Assembly: GCF_013317235.1 (NCBI RefSeq)
Contig: NZ_WLCM01000001.1
Span: 138,850-202,849 of the forward strand
Reading direction: 5' to 3'
Origin: Leisingera sp. ANG59
GTDB taxonomy: Bacteria; Pseudomonadota; Alphaproteobacteria; Rhodobacterales; Rhodobacteraceae
Length of the DNA: 64,000 bases
Below the pieces are notes generated by a model, which saw only the letters and a list, made by a program, of their open reading frames with translations, was not told the DNA's origin and did no database searches. Each line of letters begins with the position of its first letter. Within the stretch, counting starts at the first letter, position 1. Made by a program: the position numbers and the translations under genes. Below are positions 8,277 to 15,599 of this stretch, one piece after another.

Positions 8277-8618
8277 ATGCTGATCCTTGAATGCCCCTAT
8301 TGCGGCGTCAAAGCCGAAGAAACCGAACTGGCCGCGGGCGGTGAAGCGCATCTGAAGCGCTATGGCCCCGGCTCCTCGGATGATGAGTTCCATGACTACC
8401 TGTTCATGCGCGAAAACCCCAAAGGCGTTCACTTTGAACGCTGGCGCCATGCCAACGGCTGCGGAAAGTGGTTCCACGCCGCCCGCTGCACCATGACGCT
8501 GGAGGTCTTTGGCACCTACACCGCCCAGACCAGCGTGCCGACGCAGGAGATCATGGACAAGATCGCTGCCAAACGCCCGGGCTGGACCTGGCGCGAATTT
8601 GCGGACGGGAAGAAATGA
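8277..8618 (+). CDS. soxD: Sarcosine oxidase delta subunit
   Basis: Small structural subunit of heterotetrameric sarcosine oxidase. The 113-aa protein begins MLILECPYCG, with Cys6 and Cys9, and has RHANGCGKWFH with His58 and Cys62. These four residues match the zinc site described for delta subunits. It lies 33 bp after soxB and 49 bp before soxA, in the canonical B-D-A-G order. The length is at the usual upper end for the family (about 95-115 aa). Confidence 0.96.
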   Translation: MLILECPYCGVKAEETELAAGGEAHLKRYGPGSSDDEFHDYLFMRENPKGVHFERWRHANGCGKWFHAARCTMTLEVFGTYTAQTSVPTQEIMDKIAAKRPGWTWREFADGKK

Positions 8619-8667
8619 ACCTCCGCCTGACTGAAACACCCGCTTTTCTCTTGAAAGGTCTGCGCCC

Positions 8668-11600
8668 ATGAGCACGCGTCTTGCCAAGCACGGCCGGCTG
8701 ATCGACCGCTCCAAACAGATCGCCTTCACTTTCAACGGCAAGTCCATGAAGGGCTTTGCCGGTGACACGCTCGCATCCGCCCTCTTGGCCAACGGCCAGG
8801 TGATGATGGGCCGCTCGTTCAAATACCACCGCCCGCGCGGCGTTGTCGCATCCGGTTCGGAAGAGCCCAATGCGCTGATGCAGCTGGGTGTGGGCGACCG
8901 CTACGAGCCGAACCAGCGCGCCACCACCACCGAGCTGTTCTCGGGCCTGACCGCGCAGTCGCAGAACCACTGGCCGAGCCTGGAGTTCGACGTTCTGGCG
9001 GTGAACAACAAGCTGAGCCGCTTCCTGACCGCCGGCTTCTACTACAAGATGTTCATCCACCCGCGTCCGCTGTGGAAACACGTCTATGAGCCGATCATCC
9101 GGAAGTCCGCCGGTCTGGGCGCGGCCCCCGACAAGGAGCTGAAGGACGCCGATACCTACGAGCACTTCTACTTCTTCGCGGATGTGCTGGTAATCGGCGG
9201 CGGCGTTGCCGGCCTGCAGGCGGCCAAGGCGGCTGCGGCCTCCGGCGCCAAGGTTCTGGTGCTGGAGCAGAACAGCCACTGGGGCGGCCGCGCGCCGGTC
9301 GACGGCGGCACCATCGACGGCGAAGCGCCCGAGGTCTGGATCGAAAAGACCCTGGCAGAGCTGAAGGCGATGGACAACGTCACCCTGCGCGACCGCTGCA
9401 TGGGCTCCGGCGTCTATGACCACGGCTATGCCCTGGGCTATGAGCGCCTGACCGACCACGCGCCGGGCCAGGGCGGCCCGCGCCACCGCCTGTGGCGGAT
9501 CCGCGCCTCCCAGATCGTCACCGCAACCGGTGCGATCGAACGTCCGCTGTCCTTTGCAGGCAACGATGTGCCGGGCGTGATGCTGGCGGCCTCGATGCGC
9601 GACTATGTGGTGAACTGGGGCATCAACCCCGGCCAGAAGGTCGTGGTTGCCACCAACAACGACGATGCCTACCGCACCGCGCTGGTGCTGCATGACGCAG
9701 GCGTCGAAGTGGTCCGCGTGGTTGACACCCGCGAAACCGGCGGCGGCGCGCTGATGGAAGCAGTCCGCGAAAAGGGCATCCGGGTCGAATTGGGCCGCGC
9801 CATCGCCAAGGTGAAGGACGGCAAATGCGTGACTGAGGTCGCCATCTGCGCCCAGAACGGCGAAGGCGGTGCCCGCGAGACCGTGCAGGCTGACGCGGTT
9901 GCCATGTCCGGCGGCTGGTCGCCGGTTGTCCACCTGTGGTCCCACTGCGGCGGCAAGCTGATCTGGGACGAGGTGAACGCCAACTTCCGCCCCGACGCCT
10001 CCCGTCCGCCGCTGGGCCACGACGGCAACGGCTTTGTGGTTCCAGCAGGTGCGGCGAACGGCGAGTTCGGCCTGGGCGCGCTGCTGGAAGATGCAGCCGC
10101 GGCTGGTGCCAAGGCGGCCGAAGCGGCTGGCTTCCCGGCGAAATCCGTGGCGGCTGCCAAGGGTGAGTCCGAGGAAGAAGCCCGCATGGAAGCGGTTTGG
10201 CTGATGCCCGCCAAGGCAGACATCAAGCTGCGCATGAAGTCCTGGCTGGACTATCAGAACGACGTGAAAGTGTCAGACGTGCAGCTGGCTGCGCGCGAAG
10301 GCTACGAGAGCGTCGAGCACACCAAGCGTTACACCACGCTGGGTATGGCCACCGACCAGGGCAAACTGTCCAACATCAACGGCCTGGCCATTCTGGCCGA
10401 CAGCCTGAACTCGGAAATCCCGCAGGTTGGCACCACCACCTTCCGTCCGCCGTACCACCCGATCTCGCTGGGTGCGATCGCCGGTGAGGCACGGGCCGAG
10501 ATCTTCCAGCCGGTGCGCAAGACGCCGATCTACGACTGGTTCGACAAGAACGGCGCGGATTGGGAACCGGTTGGCCAGTGGCGCCGTCCGTTTTCCATCA
10601 ACAAGCCGGGCGAGGACCGTCATGCCGCGGTGAACCGCGAGGTGAAGAACACCCGCGAGAACCTGGGCCTGCTGGATGCTTCGACCCTTGGCAAGCTGGT
10701 TGTCAAGGGCCCCGACGCAGGCAAGTTCCTGGACATGCTGTACACCAACATGATGTCCACGCTGAAGCCGGGCAAATGCCGCTACGGCCTGATGTGCACC
10801 GAGAACGGCTTCCTGATGGACGACGGTGTGGTTGCCCGCATCGACGAGGACACCTTCCTGTGCCACACCACCACCGGCGGTGCCGAGCGCATCCACGGCT
10901 GGATGGAAGAGTGGCTGCAGACCGAATGGTGGGACATGAAGGTCTACGTCGCCAACGTGACTGAGCAGTATGCCCAGATCGCAGTGGTCGGCCCCAACGC
11001 CCGCAAGGTGCTGGAGAAGCTGAACGCGGCAGCAGGCGGCGGCATGGATGTCTCGAAAGAGGCGCTGCCCTTCATGGAATGGCGTGACGGCAAGATCGGC
11101 GAGTTTGACGCCCGGGCTTACCGGATCTCGTTCTCGGGCGAACTGTCCTACGAGATCGCGGTTGCGGCCTCCGAAGGCCAGGCGTTCTGGGACGCGCTGA
11201 TGGAAGCAGGCAAGGAATTCGGCGTCATGCCTTACGGCACCGAGACCCTGCACATCCTGCGCGCCGAGAAGGGCTTCATCATGATCGGCGACGAGACCGA
11301 TGGCACCGTGATCCCGCAGGATCTGGGGCTGCATTGGGCGCTGTCCAAGAAGAAGGAAGATTACCTGGGCAAACGCGCGCAGCAGCGTTCGCACATGGTC
11401 GATCCGGAGCGCTGGCAGCTGGTTGGCCTGGAAACCGTCGACGGTTCGGTGCTGCCGGACGGTGCCTATGCGGTGGGTGAAGGCGTCAACGCCAACGGCC
11501 AGCGCAACATGATCGGCCGGGTGACGTCGACCTACCACTCCGCTACCCTGGGCCGCGGCATCGCAATGGGCCTGGTCAAGCACGGTCCCAAGCGCATGGG

Positions 11601-11700
11601 CGAAGTGATCGAGTTCCCGGGCACTGACGGCAAGACCTACAAAGCCAAGATCGTTGATCCGGTCTTCTACGATAAGGATGGAGAGAAGCAGAATGTCTAA
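8668..11700 (+). CDS. soxA: Sarcosine oxidase alpha subunit
   Basis: Large subunit binding NAD+ and folate in heterotetrameric sarcosine oxidase. The 1010-aa product contains an N-terminal ferredoxin-like region (about residues 10-95, GKSMKGFAGDTLASALLANG), which lacks cluster-binding cysteines. A Rossmann FAD/NAD domain starts with VLVIGGGVAGLQAAKAA (about 173). A C-terminal GCV_T-type aminomethyltransferase domain follows (about 635-1005, containing ENLGLLDASTLGKLVVKGPD). That domain binds tetrahydrofolate, capturing the methyl carbon as 5,10-methylene-THF. The start has an AAAGG site upstream. Its TAA overlaps the first codons of soxG. Confidence 0.97.
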   Translation: MSTRLAKHGRLIDRSKQIAFTFNGKSMKGFAGDTLASALLANGQVMMGRSFKYHRPRGVVASGSEEPNALMQLGVGDRYEPNQRATTTELFSGLTAQSQNHWPSLEFDVLAVNNKLSRFLTAGFYYKMFIHPRPLWKHVYEPIIRKSAGLGAAPDKELKDADTYEHFYFFADVLVIGGGVAGLQAAKAAAASGAKVLVLEQNSHWGGRAPVDGGTIDGEAPEVWIEKTLAELKAMDNVTLRDRCMGSGVYDHGYALGYERLTDHAPGQGGPRHRLWRIRASQIVTATGAIERPLSFAGNDVPGVMLAASMRDYVVNWGINPGQKVVVATNNDDAYRTALVLHDAGVEVVRVVDTRETGGGALMEAVREKGIRVELGRAIAKVKDGKCVTEVAICAQNGEGGARETVQADAVAMSGGWSPVVHLWSHCGGKLIWDEVNANFRPDASRPPLGHDGNGFVVPAGAANGEFGLGALLEDAAAAGAKAAEAAGFPAKSVAAAKGESEEEARMEAVWLMPAKADIKLRMKSWLDYQNDVKVSDVQLAAREGYESVEHTKRYTTLGMATDQGKLSNINGLAILADSLNSEIPQVGTTTFRPPYHPISLGAIAGEARAEIFQPVRKTPIYDWFDKNGADWEPVGQWRRPFSINKPGEDRHAAVNREVKNTRENLGLLDASTLGKLVVKGPDAGKFLDMLYTNMMSTLKPGKCRYGLMCTENGFLMDDGVVARIDEDTFLCHTTTGGAERIHGWMEEWLQTEWWDMKVYVANVTEQYAQIAVVGPNARKVLEKLNAAAGGGMDVSKEALPFMEWRDGKIGEFDARAYRISFSGELSYEIAVAASEGQAFWDALMEAGKEFGVMPYGTETLHILRAEKGFIMIGDETDGTVIPQDLGLHWALSKKKEDYLGKRAQQRSHMVDPERWQLVGLETVDGSVLPDGAYAVGEGVNANGQRNMIGRVTSTYHSATLGRGIAMGLVKHGPKRMGEVIEFPGTDGKTYKAKIVDPVFYDKDGEKQNV

Positions 11701-12259
11701 GGCTGTTTCCGTACTGAACGGCGCCCGTTACTCGGGTCTGGCCACCGTCGAGGATGCCGGTCTGCAGGGGATGATCACCCTGCGCGGCGATCTGGGCTCC
11801 AAAGCGCTGAAGGCGGCTGTTAAAGCCGCCACCGGCGCCGAGGTTCCGGCCCAGGGCTCCATCTCGGTTGCCGAAAACGGCGCCGCTGCCTGGATGTCCC
11901 CGGATGAGCTGCTGCTGCTGGTTCCTTATGAGGACGCAGTTGCCAAGACCGCGGAAGTGGCTGAGGCGCTGAAAGGCGAGCACGCGCTGGCAGTGAACGT
12001 CTCCGACGCCCGGGCCTTCTTCCGCCTGTCGGGCGAGGGCGCGCGCGAAGTGCTGGGCAAGGTGAGCCCGGTGGACTTTGACGCCGCCGCCTTCAAGGCA
12101 GGCCAGTTCCGCCGCTCGCGCCTGGCGCAGGTGGCTGGCGCCTTCTGGTTGAACGGCGATGGCAGTTTTTACATCATCTGCTTCCGCTCAGTGGGTGAAT
12201 ATGTGTTCAAACTGCTGAGCGCAGCGGCGCATCCGCAAAGTAAAGTGGGTGTTTATTAA
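11693..12259 (+). CDS. soxG: Sarcosine oxidase gamma subunit
   Basis: Gamma subunit of heterotetrameric sarcosine oxidase; 188 aa from the ATG at 11693, which overlaps the end of soxA by 8 bp and is preceded by GGAGAG. It has the GCV_T/YgfZ-like fold features of the family: VSDARAFFRLSGEGAREVLGK in the middle and GSFYIICFRSVGEYVFKLL near the C-terminus. No one-carbon genes (glyA, purU, folD, serine dehydratase), which often accompany sox operons, follow it; a terminator does. Confidence 0.93.
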   Translation: MSKAVSVLNGARYSGLATVEDAGLQGMITLRGDLGSKALKAAVKAATGAEVPAQGSISVAENGAAAWMSPDELLLLVPYEDAVAKTAEVAEALKGEHALAVNVSDARAFFRLSGEGAREVLGKVSPVDFDAAAFKAGQFRRSRLAQVAGAFWLNGDGSFYIICFRSVGEYVFKLLSAAAHPQSKVGVY

Positions 12260-12304
12260 AATTATTACTCGCTTTATGCTTGTGACGCCTTTGCGCGTCA
12301 TTTA

Positions 12305-12339
12305 CGGTGCCCTGGAGATTTTCCGGGGCACCGTTTTTT
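12305..12339 (+). terminator. Intrinsic terminator of the sox operon
   Basis: CGGTGCCC (12305-12312) pairs with GGGCACCG (12326-12333) and is followed directly by six T residues. It lies 46 bp after soxG. A smaller inverted repeat, TGACGC/GCGTCA, lies just before it. Confidence 0.9.
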
Positions 12340-12446
12340 GGGTGCCGGTTCCAGGAGGATCGCCATTGCAATAACTGCAGGCGGTTGAATTAGAGCTGGT
12401 TCCTAGGGGGGAGGTGGCTTCGTGACGATGTTACAGGGAGCTGCCC

Positions 12447-12881
12447 ATGGGTCTGCGGCTATGCGGGGTCTTTGCACTGTTTTTAACGCTCGGCGTGGCA
12501 GACGCGACGGCGGGACCCAGCTTTCATTGCAGCCTGAAACCAATTTCCGGAACTGCTTGGATCCCCAGCATGGTGAGTTTAACATTCGCCGATGATTTCA
12601 GCCATGCCGAGGTCAGCGAAACCGCCTTTGGCATCCCGGTCAGCGCCAGGGTGGTGCAGCACAGCGGCACTTCCTATGCGCTGAGCTGGACTATGCCGGG
12701 CCTCGCTGTTTCCGGTGAAGCCGGACGGCCCCGGCCGGCGTTCCGGGCCATTCTGAACACCTCGAATTTGAAGATGAGCATCCAGTCGGTCTGGAAAGAC
12801 CTGGAAGGAAAGCTGCCGCGCGGCAGCGGCCGTTGCCAACTGGACCGCGGTCTACCGCTGCTGGCGCAGAATGAAGGCTGA
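12447..12881 (+). CDS. Small exported protein, paralogue 1 of 3
   Basis: 144-aa protein of unknown family with a signal peptide ending near DATAG (cleavage predicted about residue 22) and AGGGAG 7 nt before the ATG. The mature part has an N-terminal Cys (FHCSLKPI), then TAWIPSM, LSWTMPG, AFRAILNTSNLKMSI and a C-terminal GSGRCQL. The same order (Cys, WI, W, a RAxLN-like strand, Gly-x-Cys) recurs in the next two genes. The two cysteines probably form a disulfide in the periplasm. I cannot assign a function. Confidence 0.75.
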   Translation: MGLRLCGVFALFLTLGVADATAGPSFHCSLKPISGTAWIPSMVSLTFADDFSHAEVSETAFGIPVSARVVQHSGTSYALSWTMPGLAVSGEAGRPRPAFRAILNTSNLKMSIQSVWKDLEGKLPRGSGRCQLDRGLPLLAQNEG

Positions 12882-13022
12882 CCTGCCGACCTAGACAGCG
12901 TGTGCGGAGTGCGTCGCATGGAAACGCAAGAAGAGCAAATGTGCCTTAGTGACGCCGGATAACACTTGCATTTCACAGTTTTGGTTGAAATCAACCCCGG
13001 GATGAAATCGGAGAATAAACTG

Positions 13023-13427
13023 ATGAAACGTATTGCACTTTCTACGATTGCAGCTGCCGTCAGCCTCGCGGGCCAAGTAGCCTTTGCCGAAACGGTCTAC
13101 GACTGTGAGATTAAAGTCTTCACAAACAATGGCTGGATCGCGCCAAGGGTCATTGTCATGTGGAACGAGGAAGACAAGTCCGCGCGCGTATATGACCATT
13201 ATGTTCATAAGCTGGTGGGGGAGCCGCTCCAGGTAAAGGTCGAGCCGCGCAACGAGGTGTCATACGATTTGGATTGGCGGGTGAACGACATTCCGGTCAG
13301 CAACGCCCGGATGACAATGGATGGACTGTATGCTGCAGTTCTCAACGTTCAGAAGAACACACTGTCTATTAGGAACGTCAGAACTGGTGCCCGCGGACGC
13401 GGCAAGTGCAAGGTGAAGAAGGGCTGA
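13023..13427 (+). CDS. Small exported protein, paralogue 2 of 3
   Basis: 134-aa product from the ATG at 13023, chosen because it gives a clean signal peptide (MKRIALSTIAAAVSLAGQ, ending VAFAE) and has GGAG at the right distance; the frame is open to 12966. The mature part reads YDCEIKVF, NGWIAPR, LDWRVND, YAAVLNVQKNTLSI and GRGKCKV, which align with paralogue 1 in order and spacing. Base composition is a little lower in GC than in the sox genes. Function unknown; secreted or periplasmic location inferred. Confidence 0.75.
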   Translation: MKRIALSTIAAAVSLAGQVAFAETVYDCEIKVFTNNGWIAPRVIVMWNEEDKSARVYDHYVHKLVGEPLQVKVEPRNEVSYDLDWRVNDIPVSNARMTMDGLYAAVLNVQKNTLSIRNVRTGARGRGKCKVKKG

Positions 13428-13478
13428 AGTGCTTTGGAAGCCTTGAACGACAGAAACTCTTAGAAAAAGAAGACAGTT

Positions 13479-13934
13479 ATGAAGGCATTTTGTGTATGCG
13501 TGGGCATCGCAGGACTGGCAATTGCAGGCCCGGCTGAGAGAGTAGAGGCAGCGGCTTCAGGCCCTGCCTATCTTTGCAAGATTGTTCCCTACGGGGGAGG
13601 CAAATCCGTTTCTCAAGGCGGAGGTGGGTGGATCCCCGGAAGCTCATATTTTGAGTTTTCTGAAAGTCTTGAAACAGTGCGTATCGAAAACGCTGCAGTA
13701 GAAGCTTCAGAGGAAGGGGCAGCTGTTGCGAAAGTCAAGCAGCTCAAAGATGGGCGTTTGCGTTTCAAGTGGCGCTTGAGCCTGCCCACGAACTTGGATT
13801 TTCCGACGCCTGTCGGCTTTCGCACCGACTTGGACCCCGCAGATATGACCGGGGTAATGCGTGCAACCGTATCTTTGGGTTACCGTTCGCGAATTGGTGG
13901 TGAGATGACCTGTGAAAAGGTTCGCGAACGCTAG
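13479..13934 (+). CDS. Small exported protein, paralogue 3 of 3 (most divergent)
   Basis: 151-aa product with a signal peptide (MKAFCVCVGIAGLAIAGP, ending VEAAA). The mature protein has YLCKIVPY, a Gly-rich insertion, GGWIPGSSYFEF, FKWRLSL, MRATVSLGYRS and EMTCEKV. These keep the Cys-WI-W-Cys layout of the two preceding genes but with low identity. The three genes lie on the same strand with gaps of 141 and 51 bp, consistent with tandem duplication and divergence. Function unknown. Confidence 0.7.
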   Translation: MKAFCVCVGIAGLAIAGPAERVEAAASGPAYLCKIVPYGGGKSVSQGGGGWIPGSSYFEFSESLETVRIENAAVEASEEGAAVAKVKQLKDGRLRFKWRLSLPTNLDFPTPVGFRTDLDPADMTGVMRATVSLGYRSRIGGEMTCEKVRER

Positions 13935-13940
13935 CAAAGC

Positions 13941-13966
13941 GCGCCGCAGGTAACCTGCTGCGGCGC
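13941..13966. terminator. Hairpin after the secreted-protein trio
   Basis: GCGCCGCAG (13941-13949) and CTGCGGCGC (13958-13966) form a 9-bp perfect stem just after the stop codon at 13934. No T-tract follows, so it may be an RNA-stabilising or factor-assisted end rather than a classic intrinsic terminator. Confidence 0.55.
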
Positions 13967-14069
13967 TGCAATCAGGCTGCAGACTGTTTCGCAGCGGCCG
14001 CCCGCTGCCGTGCTGCCGCTTCATGCACGGCTGCACATAGGCCTTGCACGGTTTTCATTCGCCGGCCTC

Positions 14070-14099
14070 TTGACCTGATAGCGCGCACACAGCATGTAT
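14070..14099 (+). promoter_or_regulatory. Candidate sigma-70 promoter of sodB
   Basis: TTGACC at 14070-14075 is followed after 17-18 bp by CATGTA/ATGTAT. It lies about 40 bp before the ATG of sodB. The -10 element is imperfect. Confidence 0.4.
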
Positions 14100-14137
14100 C
14101 TGCGCAGGAACGCAAACTTATTTCACAGGGGGCCCAA

Positions 14138-14737
14138 ATGGCTTTTGAACTTCCCGATCTTCCTTATGCACACGACGCCCTGGCTGCCAAAGGCATGTCG
14201 GCGGAAACCCTGGAATACCACCACGACCTGCACCACAAGGCTTATGTCGACAACGGCAACAAGCTGATCGCCGGCACCGAGTGGGACGGCAAGTCGCTGG
14301 AAGAGATCATCAAGGGCACCTACGACGCGAACGCGGTCGCCCAGAACGGAATCTTCAACAACATTTCCCAGCTGTGGAACCACAACCAGTTCTGGGAAAT
14401 GATGGGCCCGGGCGAAAGCAAGATGCCAGGTGAGCTGGAGAAGGCTCTGGTTGAATCCTTTGGCTCGGTCGATGAGTTCAAGTCGCAGTTCTCCGCCGCG
14501 GGCGCGGGCCAGTTCGGCTCCGGCTGGGCGTGGCTCGTCAAGAACGCTGACGGCTCGCTGGCAGTGACCAAAACCGAAAACGGCGTCAACCCGCTGTGCT
14601 TCGGCCAGACCGCGCTGCTGGGCTGCGACGTGTGGGAGCACTCCTACTACATCGACTTCCGCAACAAGCGCCCGGCCTACCTGTCGAACTTCCTCGACAA
14701 CCTGGTGAACTGGGAAAACGTCGCCTCGCGGATGTAA
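14138..14737 (+). CDS. sodB: Superoxide dismutase, Fe type
   Basis: Cytoplasmic enzyme converting superoxide to O2 and H2O2. The 199-aa product has the four metal ligands in their usual contexts: His28 (LEYHHDLHH), His82 (LWNHNQFW), and Asp165 and His169 (DVWEHSYYIDF). Gln78 in NNISQLWNH is the Fe-type outer-sphere residue, and the Mn-type NQDSPL signature is absent, so iron is preferred. A full terminator follows. It probably forms its own transcription unit. Confidence 0.95.
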   Translation: MAFELPDLPYAHDALAAKGMSAETLEYHHDLHHKAYVDNGNKLIAGTEWDGKSLEEIIKGTYDANAVAQNGIFNNISQLWNHNQFWEMMGPGESKMPGELEKALVESFGSVDEFKSQFSAAGAGQFGSGWAWLVKNADGSLAVTKTENGVNPLCFGQTALLGCDVWEHSYYIDFRNKRPAYLSNFLDNLVNWENVASRM

Positions 14738-14764
14738 AGCACGCGCCGTATACTGGCTTTTCAG

Positions 14765-14793
14765 GCCCGCCGGAGGTTTCCGGCGGGCTTTTT
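14765..14793 (+). terminator. Intrinsic terminator of sodB
   Basis: GCCCGCCGGA (14765-14774) and TCCGGCGGGC (14779-14788) form a 10-bp stem with a 4-nt loop, followed by five T residues. Confidence 0.92.
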
Positions 14794-14882
14794 CGTGCTG
14801 AGTTTCCGCCACCTTTCGGTGGCTGCTCCGGAACGCGGGCCGGGTTTCGAACGTTGGTTCGATGTACGAAAGGAGGACCATC

Positions 14883-15083
14883 ATGGCCGAACGCAAGAGG
14901 TCCAAGGACGGACACCGTGAAACCAAGGACATCCTGGGCGAGAAGGGCCGCGTTTCCCACGGCGGCCGCACCGGCGGCCGGCTGGCCCGGGAAATCGGCA
15001 GCAAGGACGAGGAAAAGCGCTCCAGGGAACGCCCGGCGGGGGCGACCCGGGTACGCAAGTCCAATGAACAGGAGGAAAAATGA
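14883..15083 (+). CDS. Small highly charged protein of unknown function
   Basis: 66-aa product MAERKRSKDGHRETKDIL..., with GGAGG 6 nt before the ATG. It is hydrophilic with no hydrophobic stretch, rich in Lys, Arg, Glu and Gly (GRVSHGGRTGGRLAREIGSK), and probably disordered and nucleic-acid or protein binding. Its TGA overlaps the start of the next gene (ATGATG), so the two are translationally coupled. I do not recognise a family. Coupling to the host-attachment-family gene suggests a shared role. Confidence 0.6.
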   Translation: MAERKRSKDGHRETKDILGEKGRVSHGGRTGGRLAREIGSKDEEKRSRERPAGATRVRKSNEQEEK

Positions 15084-15538
15084 TGACCCGGCTTGCCCAT
15101 GGCACCTTCGTCCTGGTCGCGGACAGCGAAAAGGCGCTGTTCCTGGAAAACACCGTGGATGGGGATGACCCGTATCTGCAGGTGCGCCGCAAGGATGAGC
15201 AGGACAACCCGCCCGACCGGGAGCAGTCGGCCAACCGTCCGGGACGGTTCAACGACGGACCAAGCGTGCACCGGTCAGCGGTTGCCGACACCGACTGGCA
15301 CGAACTGGCCAAGGAGCGGTTCGCCAGGGACCTGTCGGATAAACTGTACGAAATGGCCCACCGCGGCGAGTTCGATAAGCTGGTTCTGGTGGCCGCCCCG
15401 GAGGTTCTGGGGGAACTGCGCAAGAACCTGCACAAGGAAGTCAGCGATTGCGTGATCGGAGAAATCAGCAAGAACCTGACCGGCCATGAGATCAGTAAGA
15501 TCGAGGAAATGATCAAAGACGCGCTGCGTCACAGCTGA
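15083..15538 (+). CDS. Host attachment family protein
   Basis: 151-aa cytoplasmic protein matching the host-attachment family (Agrobacterium AtsE-like). Typical features are the N-terminal strand HGTFVLVADSEKALFLEN, a central DWHELAKERFARDLSDKLYEMAHRGEFDKLVLVAAPEVLGELRKNL-type core seen at about residues 70-115, and the C-terminal EISKNLTGHEISKIEEMI. AGGAGG at 15070-15075 has best spacing to the second of two consecutive ATGs, so 15083 is used; 15080 is equally possible. The biochemical role of the family is not settled. Confidence 0.8.
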   Translation: MTRLAHGTFVLVADSEKALFLENTVDGDDPYLQVRRKDEQDNPPDREQSANRPGRFNDGPSVHRSAVADTDWHELAKERFARDLSDKLYEMAHRGEFDKLVLVAAPEVLGELRKNLHKEVSDCVIGEISKNLTGHEISKIEEMIKDALRHS

Positions 15539-15558
15539 CCGGACTTGACCCGCACGCC

Positions 15559-15589
15559 TGCCCGGTGTCTGTGAGACAAAAGCCGGGCA
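15559..15589 (+). promoter_or_regulatory. Nested hairpin abutting the rarD ribosome-binding site
   Basis: TGCCCGG (15559-15565) pairs with CCGGGCA (15583-15589), and an inner TGTCT/AGACA stem sits inside. The outer stem ends in the first base of the AGGAG site of rarD. It could end the upstream transcript or modulate rarD translation; there is no T-tract. Confidence 0.45.
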
Positions 15590-15599
15590 GGAGCTGTTT

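Noticed and set aside
7011-8870. Long open frame of 619 codons on the minus strand across soxB-soxD
   Set aside because: It lies exactly antisense to two firmly identified genes and has a composition typical of GC-rich shadow frames (many His, Gly and Ala, no domain).
8551-10020. 489-codon minus-strand frame across soxA
   Set aside because: Antisense shadow of soxA with no recognisable motif or ribosome-binding site.
6999-12259. Sulfur-oxidation sox operon
   Set aside because: The names soxBDAG here mean sarcosine oxidase. There are no SoxXYZ-like or thiosulfate-oxidation motifs.
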